Below are positions 12,601 to 22,500 of a DNA stretch of 64,000 nt, piece after piece. Both the position numbers and the translations under genes were made by a program. Numbering within the stretch: the stretch's first letter is position 1; each line of letters begins with the position of its first letter. The stretch lies in assembly GCF_021917145.1 (NCBI RefSeq), contig NC_061067.1, positions 12,379,856 through 12,443,855 on the forward strand. The letters run 5' to 3'. The notes below the pieces were generated by a model. The model was not told where the DNA came from and did not search any database. It worked only from the letters and a program-made list of their open reading frames with translations. This DNA is from Hypomesus transpacificus (taxonomy: Eukaryota; Chordata; Actinopteri; Osmeriformes; Osmeridae).

Positions 12601-15600
12601 CGTGATCTCTTTCCGGGGCCTGAGCAGTTCTTCAGAAGGAAAGACATTTGGAGAATTTCACATGATGAAAATGAGGTAATGTTCAATTTAAACATTGTGG
12701 AGTAGCGTTAGATAATCATACTGTGATATCAATCTGATATCAACGTAGCATTTCCTGGCCCTGTTGTGGTTCAATGCTCTTCACTTGAAATGATAATGAA
12801 ATACATGTTTGCCCTTTTTTAGGGTGAAGAGTCAGGTCAGCTTAGACCAGGCACCTCCTCTGGAACCTGTGATTCCAGCCCTGTTCCCTCAACCCCATTG
12901 TCCTCCTCATCCTCCTCCACCCCTCTCCTCTCTTCTTACCCAAGAAACCAACATGGTAACAGCAGAACCGTACAACTTGTAAGCCCACAGTATGTTGTAT
13001 ACACAGACACCGAGCTGGAGCAGTCAAGAAGTGTATTTTTTGAGAAACAGCGGGCTGGACAAGAAGGAAACTATACACTCTCCAAAGATCTTCGTTGTCG
13101 CCTAATAAGGAATACGGTAACAAGCATGATTGCCATCAAGAGAGCTGCAAGGGATGACTTCCAGTATCCATGCATCCGTGAACTATCTGTAATGGCTAAG
13201 CGTCTCATAGAGTACTACCCAATGTTGCAGGACAAATCTCCAGCCGGTGGAGCTGAGTGGGTATGTCACTACTCAGTTAATTCAGATCAGTGCTTGTATG
13301 GCTTAATTTCCACATCTATTTTTATTAATGTGTGTTGTGTTTTTGTCAGGAATCTGTGAAAAAGCAGCTTTTGAAGAGGGTCCAGAATGTGACAACCCCC
13401 AAAAAGAAGCAGGGAGCGACTCCTTTGAGAAAGAGGCGTTGGGCCCTTAGCTTTGAGAGCAGCAGTCAGGAAACATTTACTGATGACACTGATGAGTCCA
13501 CTGCTTCAACTTTGATCTTGGAAAGACCAAGATGCAGTTCCCCGGAGGCTGAACAGGTGGATGGTAAGAACACATATAAGATTGTGTTTTGGTATCAATG
13601 CAACGTTTACTGTTAACAATGGAGAATACCATCTCTTTAAATGAGTTCATCTAACAATAATGTCATACCTCTTAAACCCTATGGGGTCTGGGAGCTGTGG
13701 CTAACCTTAAAGAGAGAGAGAGCTTCAAAACTAATCTTGGTCTTTTTGGTTAAACCTCATATTATCTATTGTCAGTAACAGTTACAATGTTAGTAAGTTA
13801 AATGGTCTCCAAATGAAGTAGTTTTATTGTTATCAAAAGTGAAAGAGAAAAACCTGGATATGGACTGATGTTGCATTAAAGCCTTGTCCTTAAGAAACCT
13901 TTAAAACAGACCAAACTAATACCAGACATGAAAATCCCTCACCTTTCTGCGAAAATCGCCGTTTTGAAATCAAAATAAGTGACCTACGTGAATCGTGTAG
14001 ATTCGATGAGAAATTGTTTTTGGGGGGGGGGGTTGGTATTCATATTCAGTGAACTGCGAACAGGTGCGCGTGTCAGAAGGGAGCGCGAGTGCATGGAAAT
14101 ATTAACGCAAAGGTCCTTGCGTCACCAGTGCAGACTAGCCTGACGTTGTCATACTCATAATTCTAGTCAGAATATGAGTCTGAGAACTCTCCGTTGGGCT
14201 TTGACTACAGGGCGTGTTTCAAACGAGCCTGAAAAACAAATGCCTCTTCGCTCAATTGGATAGATCTACAACCAATCAGAGCAACAGAGTATGTGACGTA
14301 TGTTAAGCACCGCATAGTTGTTGTCAACAGAACTAAACTACAAGCAGACTTGAAGTATGCTTGAAGAATGAATACAAACGATTTTTGCCGGTGTTGTAAA
14401 ATTAATTTAAGGGTAGGGAGAGTACTTGTTCACACGGTCAACCTTTTTGAGCGAAACAATAAAGGGCAATGCATATACGAAGTTCTCCGTTTAGGATTAC
14501 AACTCCATCGGGGCCAGCTGATAAATTAAACGTTTACCGAATCCCGTAGGAAGGACGGCAAAAACATATTTTCCATCGACAAATGCCTTGATTGCGTCTC
14601 TCTGCTCCTCTTTCAAAATTAATGCGCTGTCGATGTCTTCTAAAACAGACTCGATGGCAGAATCACAACATCCCAGATCTCCAGCGGTAGCCATGTTTGT
14701 TCAAAACAAATTCAACTTAAGCGCTCTTTTGTGACGTGGGTGATTACGTTACTGTTGATCATCTGTCCATCATCGTATAAAGCCCGCCCTGGCAATTTCA
14801 TTGGTTCGCCCAGATTCTGGTTTTCTGTAGTTGGTCCCCAATACGAGACCCTCCAGACCCAATTTCCCGAACAAATTTCTTTTGGGCGGGGAGAAGTTGG
14901 GCTGGCAGCCAGGCTAAGTGCAGACCACCATCAGACGCTGAAAGCACTCCTGGCCTCGGCGATTTACTTGACTGAATTTGGTGAATGTTTCAATCATTTT
15001 TATATTTTCGGTTATATTTAAGTTTAGTTACCCAGGAGCTCTGTTGACATAGACTTAGCTAACACGGAGAAGAAGAGAACGCAACGTTAGCCAGCTAGCT
15101 AAAGCTCTAGTGGAAAATTCCAAATGAACGTATGCAGCCTTTGATGCCGCTTACACACAACAGTGACACTGACAGAAAAGCTAATTTGAGACAATATAAA
15201 GATGGATAGCCAGGCTAAGAAACGTAAACGTAATTACCTTCAGTAGACAACGGTTTACCAATTGGACAAACGGCTATGTTTGTTTCAAGCTCCAAAAACT
15301 ATTTTTCGCTCAAATCAGGCAAAAAAAATCGCTCGCACGCAATGCGCGCTCGCATTAACCATGGAAGTCCCTAACTAGCATCACATCAGATGGAATTTGC
15401 ATGCATTAGCAAGGCGCTCAGTGTGGTGGCGTATACGGGACCGGTTCTTGTGGGCCGGTCTGGATCAAAGTCCAGCGCCTATTTTTACTTCCAGTCCGTC
15501 CCTGCCGTTCTATCAATAAGCATACCTACCAACCTGTACGCAATTTGTGTAGCAGATATGCATTTTGACTCCAAAATACGATGGTACTTGTATTGGCTGT

Positions 15601-17963
15601 CAATCATGATGGAAGAGTAGACAAGTTAAGTTACAGCATGTCCACCATCTTTTGGGGGGTTATGCATTAAGCCATTTGTGGTGCCCTTACCACATTGTGC
15701 CTCATATACTGTAAATGTTAGACCCAGTGATAGGCTGGCATGAAATGGCTTGCATAATACTTAGTAAGGAGGCCATAATAATTTTTGACTCATGGCTTAA
15801 GTTACGTTTCTCCAGTTCTCCCCAGGTTGGCAAAAAAGTATCTCAAAATGCATCAGATAGATGCTTTAAAATATGGAATATTCAAATTTTCCTTTTGGGG
15901 TAGCATGCACCCGGACCCCCTTAGAGGGGTAATATCCTTCTCACCTTTTTCACCCCTGACCCGTTTTAATGCCTGTAATACATTTAGCCTGGTACTGGGC
16001 GTATCGGACTTAACAGTTTTTATCCTGTATGTTTTTGTATGGTTCCATCAAACTGTAATAATAGAAACTGATTGTAATTTCATTACATCATGATAAACGT
16101 TAAACTGTGTTTTTTAGGATCTGAAACTACTACTGATAGCACACAGAACCAGGCAAGACATTACAAACTTCTTCAGGAGCTGTACAAATCCAAGCTCAGA
16201 CCGAATAAGAAAGATGTTGCCCAACTGTTGGACCTTGAGTACCAAGCAAGACGGAAATTCATCGACTCTGATGCTCTTAGGGAGCAGGACAGGCCTACCA
16301 AGATTCTTCAAGCATATCCCTGCTTCAGAGAACTGGATCATGTAAGCATATATTGGGTTATTGGCTAAGTTCTATTTTGCACATTCTGTTTCAAGTTTTG
16401 GGACTTGATAGATGTTTTTACATAACTTTGTGTGGAAAGTGATCATTTTGTCCTGTTAAGTCAAATACATTTAGTCCACAAATTCCACTTCCACAGTGGT
16501 TCAAGAAATTGATACAAATTAAGAGGTATATTAGTTTGATTTTAACTGGAATGTAGATTGTAATATTTATTTTCTTTACATATTTAATTATCTATTTGTG
16601 TCTGTCTCTCTGTACCAGGTAATGGATGAACTCTGGAGGATCCTCAGTCAGGAAAACGCTCACTACTTGTCTGAACTAAAGAACCGCTGGGAAACCTTTT
16701 TTGAGACGGCACAGTTTTATGGAGTTTTTAAAAAAGTAATGAGGCCTCCGTTGTCAGATAAAGGTAATTGCAGTTTATTGAGAATCCCATGTTAGTAAAA
16801 ATCCTACGTCAGTGAAAAACAAATCTAATACCGTTAATCATGAGTTCGTAATTACAATGGTGAATTATGTTATTGTAGTTATCTGTAGTCTGTTGTTTTT
16901 ACTATTTCGGTTCTTGAAGTGGTATTTACTAAAAAGAGACACTCTTGCATAGCTTTAGTGGTTCTGTTCATACATGGGAGACTAACAGAACACTATCTCT
17001 GTAGCACTCCATCCACTCCAGAACCCGGGGTCCTGAAGTCTCGACTCATACGATACTCAAACGATGTTAATATACCTCTCTGATCAAACGAGTCTGACTA
17101 GCTGTCGTGACCTCAGATGGGCTTTGGCTAAGATGGAGAGCTGGTTGTTCTGTCAGTTCTCCTGGAACTGTAGCTCTTTTGCAGTGCCCAATTAAGTAGC
17201 CTACCTCACTGACCAGTTCTGATATTACGTGCATTATGCGTCATTTATGCAAATAATATACATTTAATTTGTTTGTCATCAATTTTGACATATCATTAGA
17301 CATAATGCTTAATTGTGTTAATTACTATATTTTGCAGTGAATGGTGCTATCAGAATCCCATGTCAGACTCCCATGTTAGTATAAGGTTTTTTGTGTGTTT
17401 TTACCGATTGCAGTAAAGATAATGAGACTATTTTTCTTTTTCACAGTAAAGCAATCTGTTGCCGTGATTAAGGCTTTGCCAGACTTGTTCCCATCACCTG
17501 TGGCTCACAAGAAATTAAGACATGCAAGTGCGGCTATGCTTCACATCCTTAAGGTAAGAAATGTATGCATGTATTTTTCATATTACTTGATCATATTCTC
17601 TTAACAGTGACTTGTTTAAGTGATCATTTTTGTTTTCTATTCTTGTTTCAGTCTGCAGAAGACCCCAACACCTTTCTTCAGGCAAGACCACTCTCCAGCC
17701 CTGTTGTGATTGTCTGTGAAACCAACTGCATACTGGCCATTGGAACCATGCCTGTGCTGACCTTCCCAAAGGAAAACCTCTCTGTCAGTGTGATGTACAT
17801 TCTTGCATGTTACTACACCTTTCACCTTACATATCCCAAGTGCATTGCCACACTCCTCTCTGTGCTGCAGACAGAAGTCCTCATGGACTCCATCCATGAC
17901 CGAGATATGACTTTGTCATATAAAAAAGCTATGGCTGAGTGGAAGACGTTCATTGCCGAATAG
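3626..17963 (+). CDS. Transposon accessory protein, SAMD3-like family, 541 aa, 8 exons
   Basis: I join eight exons: 3626-3686, 12551-12675, 12823-13260, 13350-13563, 16118-16341, 16619-16763, 17447-17553 and 17652-17963. All have GT-AG borders and the phases agree throughout, giving 1626 nt with no internal stop. Residues 20-55 form a SAM-like segment (SLSKEDLRDLFPGPEQFFRRK), followed by a serine/proline-rich linker. Next is a helical domain around LSKDLRCRLIRNTV and LIEYYPMLQD, then a basic stretch (KKKQGATPLRKRRW). The C-terminus (VVIVCETNCILAIGTMPVLTF to the end) resembles the tail of fish proteins annotated as SAMD3-like. An AATAAA lies at 18147-18152. It shares a divergent promoter region with the transposase, which suggests a helper role in transposition; its biochemical function is unknown. 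The gene has stayed open although a 7990-bp element sits in intron 1 and another element sits in intron 4. Confidence 0.7.
4193..4201 (+). repeat. Left 9-bp target site duplication GGCAGACAG
   Basis: An exact match to 12192-12200 directly abutting the opposite end of the 7990-bp element. The boundary is fixed by the TAGCCTG/CAGGCTA inverted repeat. Confidence 0.85.
4424..6642 (+). pseudogene. RecQ-like superfamily 2 DNA helicase of the Academ-type element, decayed
   Basis: I read exons 4424-4862, 5031-5110 and 5405-6642. Helicase motifs in order are: LPTGFGKS (Walker A), VVDEVH (motif II), LAFTASAD (III), VIIYCKTV (IV), ATTALGMGLNFPNVTHIG (V) and QQVGRAGRGG (VI). A RecQ-type zinc-binding segment follows (CLRKALYCHF...CCTHCHSVC). 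Lesions: TAG at 4514-4516 (the sister copy at 14.6 kb has CAG), a frame-breaking internal deletion near 4752 before the segment starting ESWLLNKKW, TAA at 5104-5106 and TGA at 5779-5781. An AATAAA lies at 6732-6737. It would unwind DNA, presumably during transposition. It converges on the transposase gene, with 371 bp between the two stop codons. Confidence 0.85.
7014..11970 (-). pseudogene. DUF6589/Academ-type transposase, 8 exons, one premature stop
   Basis: Exons on minus: 11970-11575, 11067-10374, 10243-9765, 9665-9589, 9495-9318, 9182-9088, 8288-8164 and 7957-7014. All have GT-AG borders and consistent phase, for 996 codons. The only break is TGA at 11592-11590 (codon 127), most simply a CGA to TGA change. 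The N-terminus has a CxxC...CxxC zinc knuckle (FCRCCKINL and RICRSCQNV). The middle carries the core: VLVGGDRLTEGNCR, TKEDRLEGLIFKFEDWHA and DGASSKDHGTL, where the D of GGD and the D of EDWH are candidate catalytic acids. Exon 8 has a C2H2 finger (CADGCGIVYTY...H....H). The DUF6589 and Academ assignments are from memory of those motifs. This is the likely DDE enzyme that moves the element and its deleted relatives. Confidence 0.8.
8340..8645. repeat. Dispersed fish repeat remnant in transposase intron
   Basis: It holds the widespread fish motif TTTAGCAGACACCTTCATCCAAAG at 8389-8412, a following segment reading ATTGAACCCACAAC, and a tail of the form AAAGCGCTTGGAGTGCC...GTGCTATATAAATGCA. It lies between exons 6 and 7 of the DUF6589 transposase. 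The exact family is not recognised. Confidence 0.45.
12192..12200 (+). repeat. Right 9-bp target site duplication GGCAGACAG
   Basis: The partner of 4193-4201. The match continues three more bases (TAG) by chance, because the element also starts with TAG. Confidence 0.85.
14127..14135 (+). repeat. Left 9-bp TSD AGTGCAGAC of the 781-bp element
   Basis: Identical to 14917-14925 on the other side of the element. Confidence 0.85.
14136..14916 (-). mobile_element. Internally deleted Academ-type element, 781 bp, with 9-bp TSD
   Basis: It starts TAGCCTGACGTTGTCATAC (the same as the inverted right end of the 7990-bp element) and ends ...GGCAGCCAGGCTA (the inverted left end). Exact 9-bp repeats AGTGCAGAC flank it at 14127-14135 and 14917-14925. 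It keeps only the first part of the transposase gene (ATG at 14368 on plus) fused near 14510 to the first part of the helicase gene (ATG at 14694 on minus). The helicase start here reads CAG where the large copy has TAG, so it descends from a less decayed parent. It lies in intron 4 of the CACTA accessory gene. Confidence 0.85.
14917..14925 (+). repeat. Right 9-bp TSD AGTGCAGAC of the 781-bp element
   Basis: Identical to 14127-14135. Confidence 0.85.
15380..15495. repeat. Repeat remnant ending CCAGTCCGTCCCTG
   Basis: The segment GGCCGGTCTGGATCAAAGTCCAGCGCC...CCGTCCCTG resembles one end of a fish element whose opposite end looks like CAGGGACGGCCTGGCC, seen near 34405. Only a fragment is present here. 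The rest of 14926-16117 is intronic sequence in which I see no gene. Confidence 0.35.
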
Positions 17964-18389
17964 GCTTGAACATTAGTAATAACGTAGATGCCTGACCCCA
18001 ATACAATGTTTTGGAGGAGCTGTTGTTGTTTTTTCAGCCTCCCAGAAAATGTATGACGTTTCTCTGTCAAATAATACTGTTTAATTTTGCCCCTTCAGCT
18101 TTTCAGCCTTGGGTCTTATGCTTTGCTGATGTGCACCTAAACAAATAATAAAGAGGTGATAAGAAATTCGACTCGTATCTTAATTTTTTAGGCAAGCCTT
18201 TTACATTTTCTATTATGTCAGGATTACAGATTTTTTAACTTTAATATGACATGTATATTTCAGGGATTTTGCCTTATTTCAAGAATTGTGTAGAGAAGTA
18301 TATGCTAAATTTAAGCATATTATACTACACATTGAGAAAAAACTACTTACATTGTATTGTATCAAGAAAATAAAACCTAGTGTGTAGCT

Positions 18390-18692
18390 TTATGACAAGA
18401 TTATGACACTAGTATTTTCTTAATTTAAGAACATTTTCCAACATATTGAGAAAAGAAAGCTTATATATTTTAATCGTATTAAGGTAAACGCACTCGTTAT
18501 TAGTGAGAACACACTAGTTTTAAGGTATCTGTAGGTTTGTTGAGGTTAGATATTTTTTCTTGTTTTAAAAAATCTTGGCAAGTCAAATTTTCTTGTTCTG
18601 TTGGCAGATAATTTAGCTTATTTTAAGTAATATTCACTTAAATTTGGTACTTTTTTTCTTGTTTTTTTGAGCCCGCTTTTTGCAATGTAGTG
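18390..18692. repeat. Right subterminal region of the CACTA-like element
   Basis: It is AT-rich with recurring short words such as ATTGAGAAAA, TTCTTGTTTT and AATATTCACTTAAA, and ends GAGCCCGCTTTTTGCAATGTAGTG at 18692. Such subterminal repeats are typical transposase-binding regions of CACTA elements; the binding role is inference. Confidence 0.6.
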
Positions 18693-18707
18693 TGTCTCGC
18701 GTACAGC

Positions 18708-18945
18708 GTTGCAGTGAGCTACACTGGTTTGAAACCACAGGTAATTATAATTTAACCAACAAATCGTTTACTTATATCTAATGTCATAATAAATCCAGCA
18801 GCTTTGCTGCTTGGCCCCTAATAAAACTAACAATAACAATAGGTGCCTCGCAGCTTCGCTGCTTGGCCACCAATAATAATACTAATAATACGTAGAAACC
18901 CTCTACGTGGCTTCACAGCGTCTCTGCTTGGCCACCAAAAACATA
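18708..18945. repeat. Inverted fragment of the 46.9/47.9-kb repeat, then GCTGCTTGGCC units
   Basis: Bases 18708-18795 (AGCTACACTGGTTTGAAACC onward) are the inverted complement of about 46890-46975 and 47930-48015, with few mismatches. After it come three degenerate units containing CAGCTTTGCTGCTTGGCC, CAGCTTCGCTGCTTGGCC and CAGCGTCTCTGCTTGGCC. The remainder of 18946-19420 shows no gene and is probably twsg1 3' flank or UTR. Confidence 0.55.
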
Positions 18946-19459
18946 TGGCAAGGTTATTTTATGTTGATACATGTTGAGATGACATGAGACGGGTTCCTTG
19001 AACCGTGTTAGGTGTCATGTTTGGTCCAGCACACCCAGGTGTTACCAATCATGACATAAAATGTTCTCCCTGTTCCAGCCAGGTGGGATGTGACTGGGCC
19101 AGAAAACCATCCGTTCAGGGGATCACATCCAGGCATATCCCAGGACAAAATGTACAGTCTCAAGACTTGAGACTTCATTTGAAAATGTTGAAGGATACAA
19201 ATGAAATAGATAAACCACAAATATCATAAGTAATAAGTATTTAGTATGAATGTCAGTAACAAAAATAGCAACACAAAATAACATAATAAAAAAATATTTT
19301 GACACAGGTTTATGACGGAATATAAAACAAAGCAGTTCTCTGGAAAAATCTTCTATAAAACATTTAAAAAGGCAACATCAGAACAGTTCATATGAGGTTT
19401 ATCACAATACGAAAGTCCCTTCATCCAGTCAGACAACAGCCCCTGCTGAGTTTGGCACA

Positions 19460-19570
19460 CTGACTGTTACAGTTGGGGCAGTCAGGATAGACAGAGGTGA
19501 GAGGTGGGGCAGATAGGAGAGACAGAGGTGAGAGAGGTGGGGCAGTCAGGAGAGACAGTTGGGGCAGCGA
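19460..19570 (+). repeat. Minisatellite derived from the twsg1 stop-codon region
   Basis: Degenerate units of about 30-35 bp (GGGGCAGTCAGGATAGACAGAGGTGAGAGGT-like) repeat about three times. The unit on the gene side contains the final codons and stop of twsg1, so the array seems to have grown from the coding end into the 3' UTR. Confidence 0.6.
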
Positions 19571-22500
19571 ACACTCCTGCTCCCGTAGTCGACACACTCT
19601 GGCCCGATGCACTGACAGCAGGCGTTATGGAACCAACGGTACTTGGAGCCGCCCATGGCCTCACAGTACTGCTTACACTCGCGGATGGATACACACTCGT
19701 CGAAGTACACCACTGTGCACATGTTGCCTACAAGGGAAAAATACAGTACCAGGTCAGGAACTACACACATAACACTACACAAAAGAAAATAGACTGAGCG
19801 TAAGCTCGTTTGGCTCTCAGGGAGTATACAAACACCTGTATTTATGCACACACACATATACACACTTGTATAAATGTATACACTCAGACACATACACACA
19901 GCGGCAGTCCCAGAGATCCCACGGCCAGTTTGGGTACCGTCCCTTTAAGACAATCAGTGACCTGGTCCACTAAAGGTAAGCCGACATGGCTAAGAGGAGG
20001 GAATGGACAGCCTCAGTTCAGCTGTGACACAAGTGTCACCAGCTGATCACGTAGGCTAAAAGCTGACCCGGGGTGGAGTAAGGTTCCCTTGAAGTCCCTC
20101 TAGTTTTGTTTTTATTTGTAAATTAAAACGCACGTAAGTGCTTTAATGCTCTGTTTGGTCGTCAGTCTCCTGAGTTGTGGCCTGGGTCTCTCTGTAGCTT
20201 GCCACAACTCCTGCACGGACACGTATCTTCACACTTTCACGTGAATGTGTATATACACACACAATCCTACACGTATGTACACACCAGTGGCAGCTGCTGG
20301 TCTTTCAAATAGGGGAAGCTCATTTTCGGCCTACATCATAAACATTTTTCCATGTATTTTGCTAGTTCACTGGCTAGTTCACCCCTACGACACTAGCCTA
20401 GCCTACTGTATGAATGAATGAATGAATGAACGATCTAACGAAACACTATTAAACTCAAAGGAAATGTGGGAATTAGGTTAAATTGAAACAAGGAATGTGG
20501 TGTATAATGTATGATACTAAGGTCCATTTCGCCAAGCAAATACTAAGAAATAGGTTTCAGCAGTTGGCCTTTCCACAACACTTGCAAAAATCCGCGATTG
20601 GACTGAGCTCGAATAGCTTCGGTGACTTTTTATGGTACAAAATCGCTGTCAATCAAAAGGAGATGCAGTCTTTCGACAGATCCTTCAATCATCATGCGGA
20701 AGCCCAGCATCCAGGCCAGCCCACTCCTCCATTTACCCACAGAGACGCTGAGCGCCCAGTGCGGGACATGATCGCAGCATTTATCCAATGACCGTATAGT
20801 TTCGAAGCACTGAAAAAAACTGTTCAAAGCAGCCACATTGAAGTCCATGGAAGCTGAGCTTCAACAGGGAAATGCAGTGTGGCGCTACGGGAATGTATGA
20901 GAAGGAAATCAGTCAGTCAACCTGCTAATACAGTGCCCTCCAAAAGTATTGGAACAGTGAGGCCAATTCCTTTATTTTTGCTGTAGACTGAAAACATTTG
21001 GGCTTGACATCAAACGATGAATGTGAAACCAGAGATCAACGTTTCAGCTTTTATTTCCAGGTATTTACATCAGGATCTGATGCACAAATTAGAAAATATC
21101 ACCTTTTTGTTCGAACCCACCCATTTGTCACGTGAGCAAAAGTATTGGAACATATGACTGACAGGTGTGTTTTGTTGCCCAGGTGTGTCCTATTACATAC
21201 ATTATTCAATCAATAAATACCACTGAATGTCTACACTCAGGTTCAGATTGGGTAAGATAGGTTTTGTCTATGCAGACTGTATTCAGAGGTGAAAACAACA
21301 TGAAAACCGGAGCGCTGTCTTTGGGTGAAAAACAAGCAATTGTGAGTCTTAGAGAAGATGGAAAATCAATCAGAGCCATTGCAGAAACATTGGCCATAGC
21401 CAGTACAACCATTTGGAATGTCCTGAAAAAGAAGAAAACTACTGGTGTACTAAGTAACAGACGTCGAACAGGTAGACCAAGGAAAACATCAGCAGTTGAT
21501 GACAGAAACATTGTGAGAGCTGTAAAGAAAGACCCTAAAACAACTGTTAGTGAGATCAGCAACAACCTCCAGATGGCAGGAGTGAAGGTATCACTATCTA
21601 CTGTTCGCAGAAGACTTCATGAACAAAAGTACAAGGGCTACACCAGAAGATGCAAACCACTCATTAGCAAGAAGAATAGGAAGGCCAGGCTGGAATTTGC
21701 CAAAAAGTACAGAGATGAACCTCAAAAATTCTGGGACAAAGTTTTATGGACTGATGAGACAAAGATTAACTTTTACCAAAGTGATGGAAAGGCTAAAGTT
21801 TGGAGAAAGAAAGGAACTGCTCATGATCCCAAACACACAAGCTCATCTGTGAAACACGGTGGAGGTAATGTCATGGCTTGGGCTTGCATGGCTTCTTCTA
21901 GGACGGGCTCATTAATCTTCATTGAGGATGTAACACATGATGGCAGCAGCAAAATGAACTCGGAAGTCTACAGAAACATTTTGTCTGCCAATTTAAGGAA
22001 AGATGCAACCAAACTGATTGGCAGAGCCTTCATCATGCAGCAAGATAACGACCCAAAACACACTGCCAAAACAACAAAGGAGTTCATCAGGGGCAAGAAA
22101 TGGAAGGTATTAGACTGGCCAAGTCAATCTCCAGACTTAAACCCTATAGAGCATGCATTTTACCTGCTTAAGAGGAGACTGAAGGGAGGAACCCCACAAA
22201 ACAAACAACAACTGAAAGAGGCTGCAGTGAAAGCCTGGGAAAGCATCAAAAAGGAAGAATGCAAAAGTTTGGTGACGTCAATGGGTCACAGACTTGCTGC
22301 AGTTATTGAAAGCAAAGGATTTGCAACTAAATATTAAGTCTTATTCACTTAAATATGTTTTAAGTATATCTGTTCCAATACTTTTGCTCACATGACAAAT
22401 GGGTGGATTCAAACAAAATGTGATATTTTCTTAGTTGTGCATCAGATCCTGATGTAAATACCTGGAAATAAAAGCTGAAACGTTGATCTCTGGTCTCACG

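Larger units (their letters stand above)
1..18692. mobile_element. CACTA/EnSpm-like DNA transposon, left end outside window
   Basis: The element carries a divergent gene pair: a minus-strand transposase from 3173 and a plus-strand accessory gene from 3626. On the right it ends in a T- and A-rich subterminal region closing with TAGTG at 18688-18692; read inward this gives CACTACATTGCAAAAAGC, the CACTA-type terminus. The left terminus and its target duplication are not in the window, so the 2-3 bp duplication cannot be tested. Two Academ-type elements (4202-12191 and 14136-14916) are nested in introns of the plus-strand gene. The superfamily call rests on the terminus plus transposase motifs of the kind EICNPLGS, GFKEGVGFA and MHVILEGIAP. 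The placement in EnSpm is inference. Confidence 0.72.
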
